Positions 1 through 8,666 of a DNA stretch of 64,000 nt are shown in pieces. Source of the DNA: VAZQ01 sp963712565 (GTDB lineage Bacteria; Pseudomonadota; Alphaproteobacteria; Rhizobiales; Xanthobacteraceae); assembly GCA_963712565.1 (NCBI GenBank), contig CAVQIP010000009.1, positions 1 through 64,000 of the forward strand, read 5' to 3'. A program made the translations under genes and the position numbers. The notes below the pieces were generated by a model, which did not search any database, was not told the origin of the DNA, and saw only the letters and a program-made list of their open reading frames with translations. Position 1 is the first letter of the stretch. Each line of letters begins with the position of its first letter.

Positions 1-27
1 GGTGCTCTACCACTGAGCTACGGCAGC
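1..27 (-). tRNA. 5' part of a tRNA, cut by the left window edge
   Basis: Read on the minus strand the sequence gives a seven-base acceptor strand (GCTGCCG), TA at positions 8-9, and a D arm with stem GCTC/GAGC. The anticodon and 3' half lie outside the window. The 5' sequence resembles rhizobial tRNA-Thr(GGT), but the amino acid identity cannot be proved from what is visible. Confidence 0.85.
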
Positions 28-177
28 GTCCTGCCGGATGCAAAATCGCGAACGCGCGATGCGGCCGGAATGCGGCGATCCTTGCCACAAGGCCGCAAGC
101 GGCGCAAGTTGCGCCGTCCGACGGCCGTCACGCCGATGTCTTCCCTCGACCGCCGCAGGGTTTGTAATCTTGCGCGC

Positions 178-360
178 ATGAATGATCGTCGAAAGACTGC
201 AGAGAAAGCGCGCCGTCAGCAGCGCTTGGGCGCGGCGCTGCGGGAGAATCTCAAGCGCCGCAAGGCACAAGCCAAGGGCCGCTCGACCGCCTCCGGCGCG
301 GGCAAGACCGCCACGCCCCACGATTCCGCCGGAATTGCCGGGGATAAGCAGGAGAGCTAG
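178..360 (+). CDS. small basic conserved protein upstream of murA
   Basis: A 60-residue, strongly basic protein starting MNDRRKTAEKARR, with a charged N-terminal half (RRQQRLGAAL.., NLKRRKAQAK) predicted to be helical and a Ser/Ala/Gly-rich tail. The frame is open further upstream, but the ATG at 178 begins the part that resembles small proteins I recall just before murA in Bradyrhizobium-like genomes. It lies 82 bases before murA on the same strand. No function is known to me; the composition could suit nucleic-acid binding, but that is speculation. No clear Shine-Dalgarno sequence is visible. Confidence 0.6.
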   Translation: MNDRRKTAEKARRQQRLGAALRENLKRRKAQAKGRSTASGAGKTATPHDSAGIAGDKQES

Positions 361-442
361 AGCCGCGAACTGGCGCGAGCTTTTCTGCGTCGATGCCGCG
401 TTCACAGCGGATCGGAGGATGCGCCGGAAATCGGGAGGGGGC

Positions 443-1732
443 ATGGATCGTATTCGCATCAACGGCGGCCAAAGGCTCAACGGGACGATCCCGATCTCCG
501 GCGCCAAGAATGCCACCTTGCCGTTGATGATTGCGAGCCTCCTGACCGATCAAACCCTCATTCTCGACAATGTCCCGCGGCTCGCCGATGTGGGGCTCCT
601 GCAGCGCATCCTGGGCAATCACGGCGTCGACATCATGGTGGGTGGCAAGCGCACCGGCGAAACCCAATACGACGGGCAGACGTTGCACATCTCGGCTGCC
701 AACGTCATTGATACTACGGCGCCCTACGACCTGGTCTCGCGCATGCGGGCGAGCTTCTGGGTGGTGGCGCCACTAGTCGCGCGCATGGGCGAGGCCAAGG
801 TGTCGATGCCAGGCGGCTGCGCCATCGGCACACGGCCGGTCGATCTCCTGATCATGGGGCTGGAACGTCTCGGCGCCACAATCGAGATCGACCGCGGTTA
901 TGTCATTGCGCGGGCCAAGAACGGTCTCAAGGGCGGGGAAATTAAGTTTCCAAAGGTGACGGTCGGCGGCACCCATACCGCGTTGATGGCGGCCTCGCTT
1001 GCGCACGGCACGACTGTGATCGAGAACGCCGCGCGCGAGCCGGAGATCGCAGACGTCGCCGACTGCCTCAACAAGATGGGTGCCAGGATCACCGGTGCCG
1101 GAACCTCGCGCATCGTGATCGAGGGGGTTCCGCGGCTCAATGGCGCGCGCCATCGCGTACTGCCCGACCGCATCGAGACTGGCACCTATGCCATGGCGGT
1201 CGCCATGGCGGGGGGCGACGTGCTGTTGGAAAACGCGCGCGCGGAATTGCTCCAGACGGCGCTCGATGTGCTTGTGCGGGCGGGCGTCGAAATCACCGCG
1301 ACCAATACTGGCGTGCGCGTGGCGCGCAACGGTTCGGGCATCGCCCCAGTCGAGGTGACGACCTCGCCATTTCCGGGCTTCCCGACCGATCTGCAAGCCC
1401 AGCTCATGGCGCTGATGACCCGGGCCAAGGGTGTCTCCCACATCACCGAGACGATCTTCGAGAACCGCTTCATGCATGTGCAGGAGCTGGTGCGGCTCGG
1501 CGCCCATATCCAACTGGACGGCGAATGCGCCACCATCGAGGGCGTCGACGTGCTCAAAGGCGCGCCGGTGATGGCCACCGATCTGCGCGCTTCGGTCTCC
1601 CTCGTCATCGCCGCGCTCGCGGCAGAAGGCGAGACCGTCGTCAATCGCGTCTATCATCTCGACCGCGGTTTCGAGCGGCTCGAGGACAAGCTCGCGGCCT
1701 GTGGCGCCGCGATCGAGCGCATCAGCGGGTAA
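443..1732 (+). CDS. murA: UDP-N-acetylglucosamine 1-carboxyvinyltransferase MurA
   Basis: MurA transfers enolpyruvate from phosphoenolpyruvate to UDP-GlcNAc, the first committed cytoplasmic step of peptidoglycan synthesis. The product has 429 residues, the usual family length. The N-terminal SGAKNATLPL segment carries the conserved substrate-binding Lys and Asn. GGCAIGTRPVDL holds the loop cysteine that is attacked by fosfomycin in this family, so the protein is predicted to be a Cys-type enzyme. The frame is open upstream to 182, but the ATG at 443 follows a purine-rich GGGAGGGGGC stretch and gives the standard MDRIRINGG start. It follows a small conserved ORF and is probably transcribed with it. 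Confidence 0.97.
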   Translation: MDRIRINGGQRLNGTIPISGAKNATLPLMIASLLTDQTLILDNVPRLADVGLLQRILGNHGVDIMVGGKRTGETQYDGQTLHISAANVIDTTAPYDLVSRMRASFWVVAPLVARMGEAKVSMPGGCAIGTRPVDLLIMGLERLGATIEIDRGYVIARAKNGLKGGEIKFPKVTVGGTHTALMAASLAHGTTVIENAAREPEIADVADCLNKMGARITGAGTSRIVIEGVPRLNGARHRVLPDRIETGTYAMAVAMAGGDVLLENARAELLQTALDVLVRAGVEITATNTGVRVARNGSGIAPVEVTTSPFPGFPTDLQAQLMALMTRAKGVSHITETIFENRFMHVQELVRLGAHIQLDGECATIEGVDVLKGAPVMATDLRASVSLVIAALAAEGETVVNRVYHLDRGFERLEDKLAACGAAIERISG

Positions 1733-1823
1733 TAGCGAGCGTCGCGTCTGCGCGCGCGGTCCGCGAACCCATGCAGCGCCTGCCTTGCAGATGACGATAG
1801 CGGTGGATGGGTGCACGGGCCGG

Positions 1824-2246
1824 ATGATGCGAGTCTTCCTTCCCGCCACTCTGTCGTTGGGACTGGCGCTGGCGTTCGCCGACAGCGCCGGCGCGCAGTT
1901 GGTGGATTGCCGCGGCGGCCAAAGACCGTCCCAGGTGGCCGAGTTGCTGTTCGGCCGCAAAATCGGGAGTCGACTGGGTGTGAGCGAAGGCGAATGGGAC
2001 CGCTTCGTCGATCGCGAGATCACGCCCCGCTTCCCGAATGGGCTTACCGTGTTCAATGCTTCAGGCCAATGGCGCGACCAGGCCAGCAAGAAGATCGTCC
2101 GCGAGTTGAGCAAAGTCGTGCAGATCGTGCTTCCGGGCGAGGCCGAGGACATTGCCCGCCTGAACGAGATCGCCGCGGCCTACAAGACCCGCTTCAACCA
2201 GCAATCGGTCGGTGTGATCGTGCGGCCGGCCTGCGTGTCCTTCTAA
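1824..2246 (+). CDS. DUF3574-like exported protein
   Basis: About 140 residues with an N-terminal signal peptide (MMRVFLPATLSLGLALAFA, probable cleavage after AGA) and a mature domain containing EGEWDRFVDREITPRFPNG and FNASGQWRD. This pattern matches my memory of the DUF3574 family of small periplasmic proteins of unknown function. An in-frame ATG at 1791 would add 11 residues before the signal peptide; 1824 is preferred because the hydrophobic segment follows at once. It lies 91 bases after murA on the same strand. No enzymatic motif was recognised. Confidence 0.75.
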   Translation: MMRVFLPATLSLGLALAFADSAGAQLVDCRGGQRPSQVAELLFGRKIGSRLGVSEGEWDRFVDREITPRFPNGLTVFNASGQWRDQASKKIVRELSKVVQIVLPGEAEDIARLNEIAAAYKTRFNQQSVGVIVRPACVSF

Positions 2247-2471
2247 TCAAGGCGATCAAATCTCGACTTCGGAGGCGATTGCTGCTCTCCCCCGGCCGAC
2301 GGCTCGACGGGTATATTGCCAGGCCCTCCACCCTCCTCCCGGGCCATGGGCACGAGAGGGGACCCGACATGTTGCATGCAAGTCATCGGTCCCGCTTGCG
2401 CCACCGCTGGGTGCTTCCTAACTACCCCTGTAACAACCGAAAACGTGGCAGGACGGCAGGGAGCGCGCGTC

Positions 2472-2924
2472 ATGGAGCCGGTGAAGTTCTTCGCCCTCGA
2501 CCGGGACGATCTCGAAGTCGTATCCACCCATCTGCAGGATGCCCTAGTCAAAGTAGCCGATATCATCTGGCGTCCGCGGGAGAAGCGCCTGGTCGTGGCA
2601 CTCAGTCGCTTCGACTGGCTCTCGGCAGAGGGGACGCAGCCCGAGCTCCGGCGTTGTCGAGCGGCGCTGCGCTTCGAGCGCGTCAACTGCTGCAAGTGCC
2701 GCAACGTCGATCCTGCCGGCAAAGACGCGGTGCTCAACCTGCTCGCGGTCGAATTTTCCGAGACTGATTCGCCGGCAGGGGTCGTCAATCTCATATTCTC
2801 GGGCGGGGGAATGCTGCGGCTTGAGGTCGAATGCCTGGAAGCCGAGCTCGCCGATCTGGGCCCGTCCTGGCCTGCGGCCGTGCGTCCGATCCATACCGAC
2901 GATACGCCTGACGTCCGGGGTTGA
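2472..2924 (+). CDS. DUF2948 family protein
   Basis: A 150-residue soluble protein of unknown function, matching the DUF2948 family that commonly precedes hisD in Alphaproteobacteria. Features are FFALDRDDLEVVSTHLQDALVKV at the N terminus (residues 5-27), a central WRPREKRLVVALSRFDW strand region, and LRLEVECLEAELADLG near the C terminus. It has no signal peptide or membrane segment. The frame is open upstream to 2316, but the ATG at 2472 gives the family-typical MEPVKFFALD start. It ends 63 bases before hisD and is probably co-transcribed with it. Confidence 0.85.
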   Translation: MEPVKFFALDRDDLEVVSTHLQDALVKVADIIWRPREKRLVVALSRFDWLSAEGTQPELRRCRAALRFERVNCCKCRNVDPAGKDAVLNLLAVEFSETDSPAGVVNLIFSGGGMLRLEVECLEAELADLGPSWPAAVRPIHTDDTPDVRG

Positions 2925-2987
2925 CGACCTGTTCCGGTCACGCCATTGAGCGGCAACCCGGCCCGTGTGGTCCGGTAGGACAGGGCC

Positions 2988-4280
2988 ATGCCGATCCGCC
3001 TCGACAGCCGCGCTCCTGATTTTTCCGAGCGTTTTCACGCGTTTCTCACAACCAAGCGCGAGGCGGCAGCCGACGTGGAAGCGGCCGTGCGCGCAATCAT
3101 CGCCAATGTGGTTGCTGCTGGCGACCACGCCCTGATCGAGCTCAGCCGGAAATTCGACCGCGTCGACCTCGGCCAAGTCGGGCTCAAGGTGCGGGCTGAC
3201 GAGATCGAGACCGCCTATGCCGCCTGCGACCGCCGCGCGCTCGACGCGCTGGCGCTGGCGCGCGATCGGATCGAGGTCTATCACCGCCGGCAATTGCCCA
3301 AAGACGACCGCTTCACCGACGTGCTTGGCGTCGAGCTCGGATCGCGCTGGACCGCGATCGAGGCAGTCGGCCTCTACGTGCCTGGCGGCACCGCGGCTTA
3401 CCCATCCTCGGTGTTGATGAATGCCGTCCCGGCCAAGGTCGCCGGCGTTCCGCGGCTGGTGATGGTGGTGCCGGCGCCGGAGGGCAAGCTTGCGCCGCTC
3501 GTGCTCGCGGCGGCAAAGCTTGCCGGGATCGACGAGATCTATCGCGTTGGCGGGGCGCAGGCGGTGGCGGCGCTGGCCTACGGCACCGAGACGATCGCGC
3601 CGGTCGCAAAGATCGTCGGCCCGGGCAATGCCTATGTGGCAGCGGCCAAGCGCCTGGTCTTCGGCAAAGTCGGCATCGACATGATTGCGGGTCCCTCGGA
3701 AGTGCTGATCCTTGCCGACAAGACCGGGCACCCCGACTGGATCGCCTCCGACCTGCTGGCTCAAGCCGAGCACGATACGACTGCCCAGTCGATTCTGATC
3801 TCGGACGATGCCGCGCTCGCGGACGAGGTCGAGAAGGCCGTCGCCGGGCAGCTCAAATCGCTGCCGCGCGCCGCGGTCGCCGCGGCTTCCTGGCGCGATT
3901 TCGGCGCCATCATCCTGGTCAGCGGCCTGGACCAAGCCGTGCCGCTCGTCGACGCCATCGCGCCGGAACACCTCGAGATCCAGAGCGCTGACGCCGAGCA
4001 TTTGGCTGGCCGCGTTCGCAATGTCGGGGCGATCTTTCTCGGGCCCCACACGCCCGAAGCGGTCGGCGATTATGTCGGCGGCTCGAACCACGTGCTGCCG
4101 ACCGCACGTTCGGCCCGCTTCTCCTCGGGATTGGGTGTGCTCGACTTCATGAAACGCACGTCGATCCTCAAATGCGGGCCCGGTCAGCTTCGGGCCCTCG
4201 GCCCGGCCGCGATTGCGCTGGGCGAAGCCGAAGGGCTCGAGGCACATGCCCGCTCGGTGGCGATACGCTTCAATCGTTGA
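2988..4280 (+). CDS. hisD: histidinol dehydrogenase HisD
   Basis: HisD is the zinc- and NAD-dependent enzyme that oxidises L-histidinol to L-histidine in two steps, the end of histidine synthesis. The 430-residue product has the usual length. It shows YVPGGTAAYPSSVLMNAVPA, IVGPGNAYVAAAKR (the family GPGNxYV motif), DMIAGPSEVLI, the zinc/catalytic segment LLAQAEHD, and PEHLEI with the conserved Glu-His pair. The gene sits between DUF2948 and UPF0262, the conserved rhizobial order, without other his genes nearby. Confidence 0.97.
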   Translation: MPIRLDSRAPDFSERFHAFLTTKREAAADVEAAVRAIIANVVAAGDHALIELSRKFDRVDLGQVGLKVRADEIETAYAACDRRALDALALARDRIEVYHRRQLPKDDRFTDVLGVELGSRWTAIEAVGLYVPGGTAAYPSSVLMNAVPAKVAGVPRLVMVVPAPEGKLAPLVLAAAKLAGIDEIYRVGGAQAVAALAYGTETIAPVAKIVGPGNAYVAAAKRLVFGKVGIDMIAGPSEVLILADKTGHPDWIASDLLAQAEHDTTAQSILISDDAALADEVEKAVAGQLKSLPRAAVAAASWRDFGAIILVSGLDQAVPLVDAIAPEHLEIQSADAEHLAGRVRNVGAIFLGPHTPEAVGDYVGGSNHVLPTARSARFSSGLGVLDFMKRTSILKCGPGQLRALGPAAIALGEAEGLEAHARSVAIRFNR

Positions 4281-4470
4281 CGAGGGTCGGCTCCATGGCG
4301 ATCGGTCACATCGAGCGGGGCAAACTCGGCAGTCTTTGTTCTTGCTGGCGAGATCAGGTTGCGGAGCAGTCCAGGGGCGTGAAGCAACGTCCGATATGCC
4401 TCGGACTCATCCTCCTCCCGTTAGGGGGTGGAGGGAAGACCGAGGGCCCTGCACGTGCGACGCAAAGGCG

Positions 4471-4968
4471 ATGACCCGCTCGGGACGCGTTTCCAGCCGA
4501 AAATCCAACCGCCTTGTCGCGGTCACGCTCGATGAAAATTCGATCGGTCGCTCGAATCCCGATGTCGAGCATGAGCGTGCGGTGGCGATTTATGATCTGC
4601 TCGAGGACAATACCTTTGCACCGAACGACGACGACGGAGGGCCGTTTGCGCTGCATTTGAGCATTACCGGAACTCGCCTGGTGTTCGACATCAGGCGAGC
4701 GGACGGCGGGCCGGTGATAGCTCATCTGCTGTCGCTCTCCCCGCTGCGACGCATTGTGAAGGACTACTACACGGTCTGTGACAGCTATTACGCCGCAATT
4801 CGCACCGCTACGCCCGACCGTATCGAGGCGCTCGACATGGGCCGGCGCTCCCTCCACGACGAGGGCTCCAGAATTTTGATGGAGCGGCTGGCGCGTAAGG
4901 TGAGGCTCGATTTCGACACCGCGCGCCGTCTATTCACGCTGATCTGCGTGCTGCATTGGAAGGGGTGA
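4471..4968 (+). CDS. UPF0262 family protein
   Basis: A 165-residue conserved protein of unknown function found between hisD and the phosphatase-infA block in rhizobia. Recognisable segments are ERAVAIYDLLEDNTFAP, HLSITGTRLVFDIR, SLSPLRRIVKDYYTVCDSY, and EALDMGRRSLHDEGS. It is soluble, with no signal peptide. The ATG at 4471 follows GCAAAGGCG, an acceptable Shine-Dalgarno sequence; the longer open frame upstream lacks family similarity. Its stop overlaps the start of the following phosphatase gene, suggesting translational coupling. Confidence 0.9.
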   Translation: MTRSGRVSSRKSNRLVAVTLDENSIGRSNPDVEHERAVAIYDLLEDNTFAPNDDDGGPFALHLSITGTRLVFDIRRADGGPVIAHLLSLSPLRRIVKDYYTVCDSYYAAIRTATPDRIEALDMGRRSLHDEGSRILMERLARKVRLDFDTARRLFTLICVLHWKG

Positions 4969-5429
4969 AGCGAGCGCCACCGTCGCAGCCGCAGGCGGTG
5001 TTGTTCGCCTGCGGCAGGAATTCCGTGCGCTCGCCTATGGCAGCGGCCATGCTCCGGCAGATGCTCGGCACATCGCTTTATGTCTGCTCGGCCGGCGTGC
5101 GCAAAGGCGAGCTCGATCCCTTCGCTGCGGCGGTGATGGGGGAGATCGGCATCGACATCAATGCCCACCGGCCAATAACGTTCGAGGAGCTCGACGACTT
5201 GGAGGGGCTGAATTTCGACCTGATTGTCACCCTTGCACCCGAAGCACACCACAAGGCGCTTGAGCTCACGCGCACGCTTGCCGCCGAAGTAGAGTATTGG
5301 CCCACCGCCGATCCGACCGCGATCGAAGGGAGCCGCGAGCAGCGGATGAACGCGTATCGGGATGTCCGTGATCAACTATTGCAGCGGATAAGGGCGCGCT
5401 TCTCTCCTCGTCGCAGCGGCAACGAGTGA
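4965..5429 (+). CDS. low-molecular-weight phosphatase / arsenate reductase-like protein
   Basis: About 154 residues of the low-molecular-weight protein tyrosine phosphatase fold. The P-loop is FACGRNSVRSPMA, fitting CX5R followed by Ser, near residue 17. DLIVTLAPEAH and EVEYWPTADPT fit the later part of the fold; the latter holds the aspartate usually acting as general acid. Target substrates are unknown. The GTG at 4965 overlaps the UPF0262 stop as GTGA; an in-frame TTG at 4956 is an alternative. Position in the hisD-UPF0262-infA cluster is conserved in rhizobia. Confidence 0.88.
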   Translation: MKRAPPSQPQAVLFACGRNSVRSPMAAAMLRQMLGTSLYVCSAGVRKGELDPFAAAVMGEIGIDINAHRPITFEELDDLEGLNFDLIVTLAPEAHHKALELTRTLAAEVEYWPTADPTAIEGSREQRMNAYRDVRDQLLQRIRARFSPRRSGNE

Positions 5430-5533
5430 CGAAAGCCATAGTCGCTAGTTGTCGGGCGGCCGTGATTCCGCTACTTTCGCGCCTTCGGGGCGGCGTGATC
5501 CGCCTGTCCTGTTTCCAAGATGCTGGGTAGCGG

Positions 5534-5752
5534 ATGGCAAAGGAAGAACTTTTGGAATTTCCTGGGACTGTGACCGAGTTGCTTCCGAACGCCACGTTCC
5601 GGGTCAAGCTCGAAAACGAACATGAGATCATCGCTCACACCGCCGGCCGTATGCGCAAGAACCGTATCCGCGTGCTTGCGGGCGACAAGGTTCTGGTCGA
5701 GATGACACCCTACGATCTGACCAAGGGTCGTATTACCTACCGATTCAAATAA
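5534..5752 (+). CDS. infA: translation initiation factor IF-1
   Basis: A 72-residue OB-fold protein with the near-invariant sequence MAKEELLEFPGTV, then HTAGRMRKNRIRVLAGDKV and TPYDLTKGRITYRFK. IF-1 binds the 30S A site and, with IF-2 and IF-3, sets up the initiator tRNA complex. It is complete and undisturbed. It precedes maf by 48 bases on the same strand, the usual alphaproteobacterial arrangement. Confidence 0.98.
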   Translation: MAKEELLEFPGTVTELLPNATFRVKLENEHEIIAHTAGRMRKNRIRVLAGDKVLVEMTPYDLTKGRITYRFK

Positions 5753-5800
5753 TAGCGGTTATCAGTCCCGCCCCGTCATGCAGTCGCTGCGCAAACCCCA

Positions 5801-6424
5801 ATGATCGGTCGGCCCAAGCTCGTGCTCGCGTCCGGTTCGCCGCGCCGGGTTTCGCTCCTCAACCAGACGGGCATCGAGCCCGATGCGCTCCGCCCCACCA
5901 ATGTGGACGAAACGCCGAAGCGGGGAGAACTGCCGCGCGCCTGCGCCAATCGGCTTGCGCGCGCCAAGGCGGAGGCGGCACTCGAGCAGGTGCGAGCCGA
6001 TGACGAACTCAAGGGCGCCTATATTCTCGCCGCCGACACCGTGGTTGCGGTCGGCCGACGCATCCTCCCCAATCCCGAGCTGCTCGACGAAGCGGCCCAA
6101 TGTCTGCGGCTCCTATCCGGCCGCAACCACCGGGTCCATACTGCGATTTGCCTGGTAACGCCGAACGAGGCCTACCGCCAGCGTCTGATCGAGACGCGCG
6201 TGCGCTTCAAGCGCCTGTCGGACGACGATATCGAGACCTACCTCGCCTCCGGCGAATGGCGCGGCAAGGCCGGAGGCTATGCCGCGCAGGGCATTGCCGG
6301 CAGCTTCATCGTCAAGATCGTCGGCTCGTACAGCAATGTGGTCGGACTTCCGCTCTACGAAGTAACCACGCTGTTGGCCGGCGAGGGCTATCCGATCCGC
6401 TTCGGCTGGCTCAACGCGGTGTGA
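5801..6424 (+). CDS. maf: Maf-like nucleoside triphosphate pyrophosphatase
   Basis: A 207-residue Maf/YceF/YhdE family protein. These hydrolyse non-canonical or modified nucleoside triphosphates and are linked to septum control. The N-terminal LVLASGSPRR motif, ANRLARAKAEAA, the metal-binding AADTVVAVGRRIL, and GKAGGYAAQGIAGSF are all present, and the catalytic Asp in AADT is intact. Which subgroup (dTTP/UTP or 7-methyl-GTP) cannot be settled here. The end overlaps a possible GTG start of yacG. Confidence 0.93.
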   Translation: MIGRPKLVLASGSPRRVSLLNQTGIEPDALRPTNVDETPKRGELPRACANRLARAKAEAALEQVRADDELKGAYILAADTVVAVGRRILPNPELLDEAAQCLRLLSGRNHRVHTAICLVTPNEAYRQRLIETRVRFKRLSDDDIETYLASGEWRGKAGGYAAQGIAGSFIVKIVGSYSNVVGLPLYEVTTLLAGEGYPIRFGWLNAV

Positions 6425-6462
6425 GCCTGGCGCCTGAGACGGCGGATCACCATATCAACGCC

Positions 6463-6660
6463 ATGCCCGAGCCCGCCGATTTTCCTCGTGCCGAGCCCTG
6501 TCCGATCTGCGCGAAACCGTCGGTCGAGAAGTTCCGCCCGTTTTGCTCCAAACGCTGCGCCGATGTCGATCTGAACCGCTGGCTCAGTGGGACCTACGTG
6601 GTGCCGTCGAAGGAAGAAGAAGACGAGGATGGAGCGCCGCGGCCCAGCGACCAGTCCTGA
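6463..6660 (+). CDS. yacG: DNA gyrase inhibitor YacG
   Basis: A 65-residue zinc protein with the four-cysteine pattern CPIC...CSKRC followed by ADVDLNRWLSGTYVVP, the YacG signature. In E. coli YacG binds GyrB and inhibits gyrase. The acidic tail (KEEEDEDGA) is typical. The ATG at 6463 gives the usual length, but a GTG at 6421 that overlaps the maf stop (GTGA) would add 14 residues and could be the coupled start; neither has a good Shine-Dalgarno sequence. Confidence 0.9.
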   Translation: MPEPADFPRAEPCPICAKPSVEKFRPFCSKRCADVDLNRWLSGTYVVPSKEEEDEDGAPRPSDQS

Positions 6661-7282
6661 TCAGGGACACTCGGCGCCGGTATCTATCCAGGCCCGGACG
6701 AGCTGACCAAGCTGTTCCTGGGTACCGGGCGCCGGATCTCGCCCTGCGCCCGGATTCCACCCCCAGCCGACCAGGTCGTCCTTCGCCAAATGCTCGTGCA
6801 GCAATTCAAGATCGCGTCCACCGTTGCGCTGCGGATCTCTGATCTGCCGGCAGATGTCACCGATCGACTTGCCTTCCCACGCCATCTCGATCGGCGCCAA
6901 GCCCAGCGCGGATGACCGGGAATGCTTTGCAGCGATGTCTGCTGACCGGCGAAGATTTCGACGTTCCGGTCCAGGTGGCAGGCGCCGCAGGTGTTGCCGG
7001 GTACCCCGCCGCCGTCGGCCCCGCGCATGACGGGTGGTGAATGCGGGTGCATGTCGTCGCCTTGCGTGGGCCGGTTGCTCGCCGGGTGGCAGTTCATGCA
7101 GCGCGGCTCATGATCACCTTTCCTGCCTCGGTGAACAGCATGCGCGAGCGCGCTCGCGGATCGGCGATGCTCGCGAAGGCGGAAGGCGGACGCAGTTCCA
7201 CCCGATTTTGCGCTTGCGCGGCGCCATGCCAAAGCACCGTCCCGCCGAGGCATGCGACGAATGAGATCACGACGAGGTGCAT
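6661..7282 (-). pseudogene. frameshifted exported di-haem cytochrome c-like gene
   Basis: Three successive minus-strand frames together encode one protein. The first (from ATG 7282) has a signal peptide, MHLVVISFVACLGG...AAQAQ, then FASIADPRARSR and LFTEAGKVIM. A one-base loss near 7105 shifts the frame into CMNCHP, QGDDMHPHSPPV and CGACH, giving two CxxCH haem motifs. A second one-base loss near 6903 shifts into PIEMAWEGKSIGDIC, GWGWNPG and AWIDTGAECP. Corrected length would be about 207 residues. It resembles proteins annotated as isoquinoline 1-oxidoreductase subunit, though that name is probably loose. Both losses lie in short G/C runs, so sequencing error is possible. It converges with yacG. 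Confidence 0.75.
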
Positions 7283-7454
7283 TCGAACCCGGTTCCGTAT
7301 CACGCTGCTGAGATCAACTTGGAGCGCGGATAAAAGTTCGGCACGTGTCACCGAATGGGGCCTGGTTCGGCTTGCTTGCCTTCGTCTGGACAGTCGGAAA
7401 TCGAGCCTCTATAACGGCCGCGCTCCCCCTTCGTCCGCCGTCCGGCGGCGCGGC

Positions 7455-7530
7455 GCCCAGGTAGCTCAGTTGGTAGAGCACTGCACTGAAAATGCAGGTG
7501 TCGGTGGTTCAATTCCGCCCCTGGGCACCA
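7455..7530 (+). tRNA. tRNA-Phe (GAA)
   Basis: Complete cloverleaf of 76 nt with encoded CCA. The acceptor GCCCAGG pairs with CCTGGGC, the D stem is GCTC/GAGC, the anticodon stem CTGCA/TGCAG encloses CTGAAAA (anticodon GAA), and the T arm is GGCGG-type around TTCAATT with GGTGG/CCGCC pairing. The discriminator is A. Confidence 0.97.
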
Positions 7531-7581
7531 CAATTTTTTCCTTCGCAATTGTCTTCACAGATCGCGGCAGGTCGCTGCCGA

Positions 7582-7791
7582 TCAGCTCGCTTGCTGAATG
7601 TGGGACCGCAATATCGGCTTAGGGGCCAAAAACTTCGAATCCTCCTTGTGCCACAAGTGATCGCAGGCACAGAAGGGGCAGAATTTGCGCGCGAAGGGTC
7701 CGAAAGATCGGGTAAATTCCTTGGGATCGACGTCCATTCCCATGAACATGTAATGGCCGGTTAGCCGGCACCGCGTGATGACCTGCGCCAT
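7582..7791 (-). CDS. small zinc-ribbon-like conserved hypothetical protein
   Basis: A 69-residue protein with TRCRLTGHYMFMGMDVDP near the N terminus and KFCPFCACDHLWHKED in the middle. The spaced cysteines (C8, then CPFCAC) and following histidines suggest a small metal-binding domain. Similar short proteins with C-x-x-TG ... CPxC-x-x-DH-x-W patterns are common in Bradyrhizobium-like genomes; no function is known to me. A strong GGAGG lies upstream of the ATG at 7791. It is flanked by tRNA-Phe and the DUF1194 operon on the same strand as the latter. Confidence 0.7.
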   Translation of the reverse strand: MAQVITRCRLTGHYMFMGMDVDPKEFTRSFGPFARKFCPFCACDHLWHKEDSKFLAPKPILRSHIQQAS

Positions 7792-7903
7792 CGCAGTCCT
7801 CCGTCGCCCTGCATCGTAAATCGGTGAGACAACACCGCAGCCGGGACTAGGTTCCGAGCGTGGGCGTGCTCAAAGGCTTGGCGGTCGGCCCCGATGTGTG
7901 CTG

Positions 7904-8656
7904 CTACCGCACGTTCCAGGCGATCTCGGTGATGAGCTTCTTCAGGATCGCCTCGGCGAAAGTCTCGTAGTTCTGTGCCGCAACCACGAAGGCGCCTGGA
8001 CCGCCAATGACACTGTCGTAGTAGTAGCGGTCGAGGTCGGGCTCGAGCGCGAGGATCGGCAAGCCGTTGATCCCGATGCCGGCTGCAACCGCCTCGTCGC
8101 GGGCGAACGTGACCGGCCGGCCGCGATTGTTGGAGCCGTCGCCGGAGACATCGATGACGCGACGGATCGCGCGAAACGGGCTCCGGGGAAACAGCGTAGT
8201 GGCGTAGTCGATGGCGCCGCTGATCGAAGTGCCGCCGCCGAACAGCTGGCGGGGTGCGCGCTCAATTGCGGCGGCAAGCGCAGCTGCGGTTTCCTCGTCC
8301 CCGACCAGCGTCCACCCCACGACCTGAACCTGCAGCATCGGCCCGGTCCACTGCACCATGGTGACGGCGATCGCCTGGTTGGGGCCGGAGCGGATGGCCT
8401 GCAGGACGCGCGCATGGCGAAACGCTGCGACATAGCCACGCTTCTGCAACTCGAAGCGAACCGGATCGACGCTGCCGGAAGCGTCGACCGCGAGCACCAA
8501 CTGCAGGTCGGCGGCGGTTTGCGCCGCCGCCGGCACCGCCATCGTCAGTGCGAGCATCAGCAGCCAGCCGACGACGCGCGGCATTGCGCGCCGCCGACGG
8601 CCGGCATCGAGACTGTTCACGCCTTTCGAGACAGCGAAGGGGGTGCTGCGTCGCAT
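7904..8656 (-). CDS. DUF1194 von Willebrand factor A-domain exported protein
   Basis: A 250-residue protein with a hydrophobic signal segment (VVGWLLMLALTMAVPAAAQ) ending near residue 46 and a DUF1194 domain. The metal-ion-dependent adhesion site is intact: VLAVDASGSVD (DxSxS), then TSISGAIDYA and VIDVSGDGSNNRG. The C terminus, GGPGAFVV...FAEAILKKLITEIAW, matches the family and the paralogue at 51277-52041. Function is unknown; vWA domains usually mediate protein contacts. The ATG at 8656 has AGGA upstream; an internal ATG at 8584 would start directly at the signal peptide. It is the last gene of a leftward operon, 10 bases behind its neighbour. Confidence 0.88.
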   Translation of the reverse strand: MRRSTPFAVSKGVNSLDAGRRRRAMPRVVGWLLMLALTMAVPAAAQTAADLQLVLAVDASGSVDPVRFELQKRGYVAAFRHARVLQAIRSGPNQAIAVTMVQWTGPMLQVQVVGWTLVGDEETAAALAAAIERAPRQLFGGGTSISGAIDYATTLFPRSPFRAIRRVIDVSGDGSNNRGRPVTFARDEAVAAGIGINGLPILALEPDLDRYYYDSVIGGPGAFVVAAQNYETFAEAILKKLITEIAWNVR

Positions 8657-8666
8657 GCGGTCGGTC

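Noticed and set aside
2544..4247. A 567-codon open frame antisense to hisD
   Set aside because: No family motifs; hisD on the plus strand is intact and conserved.
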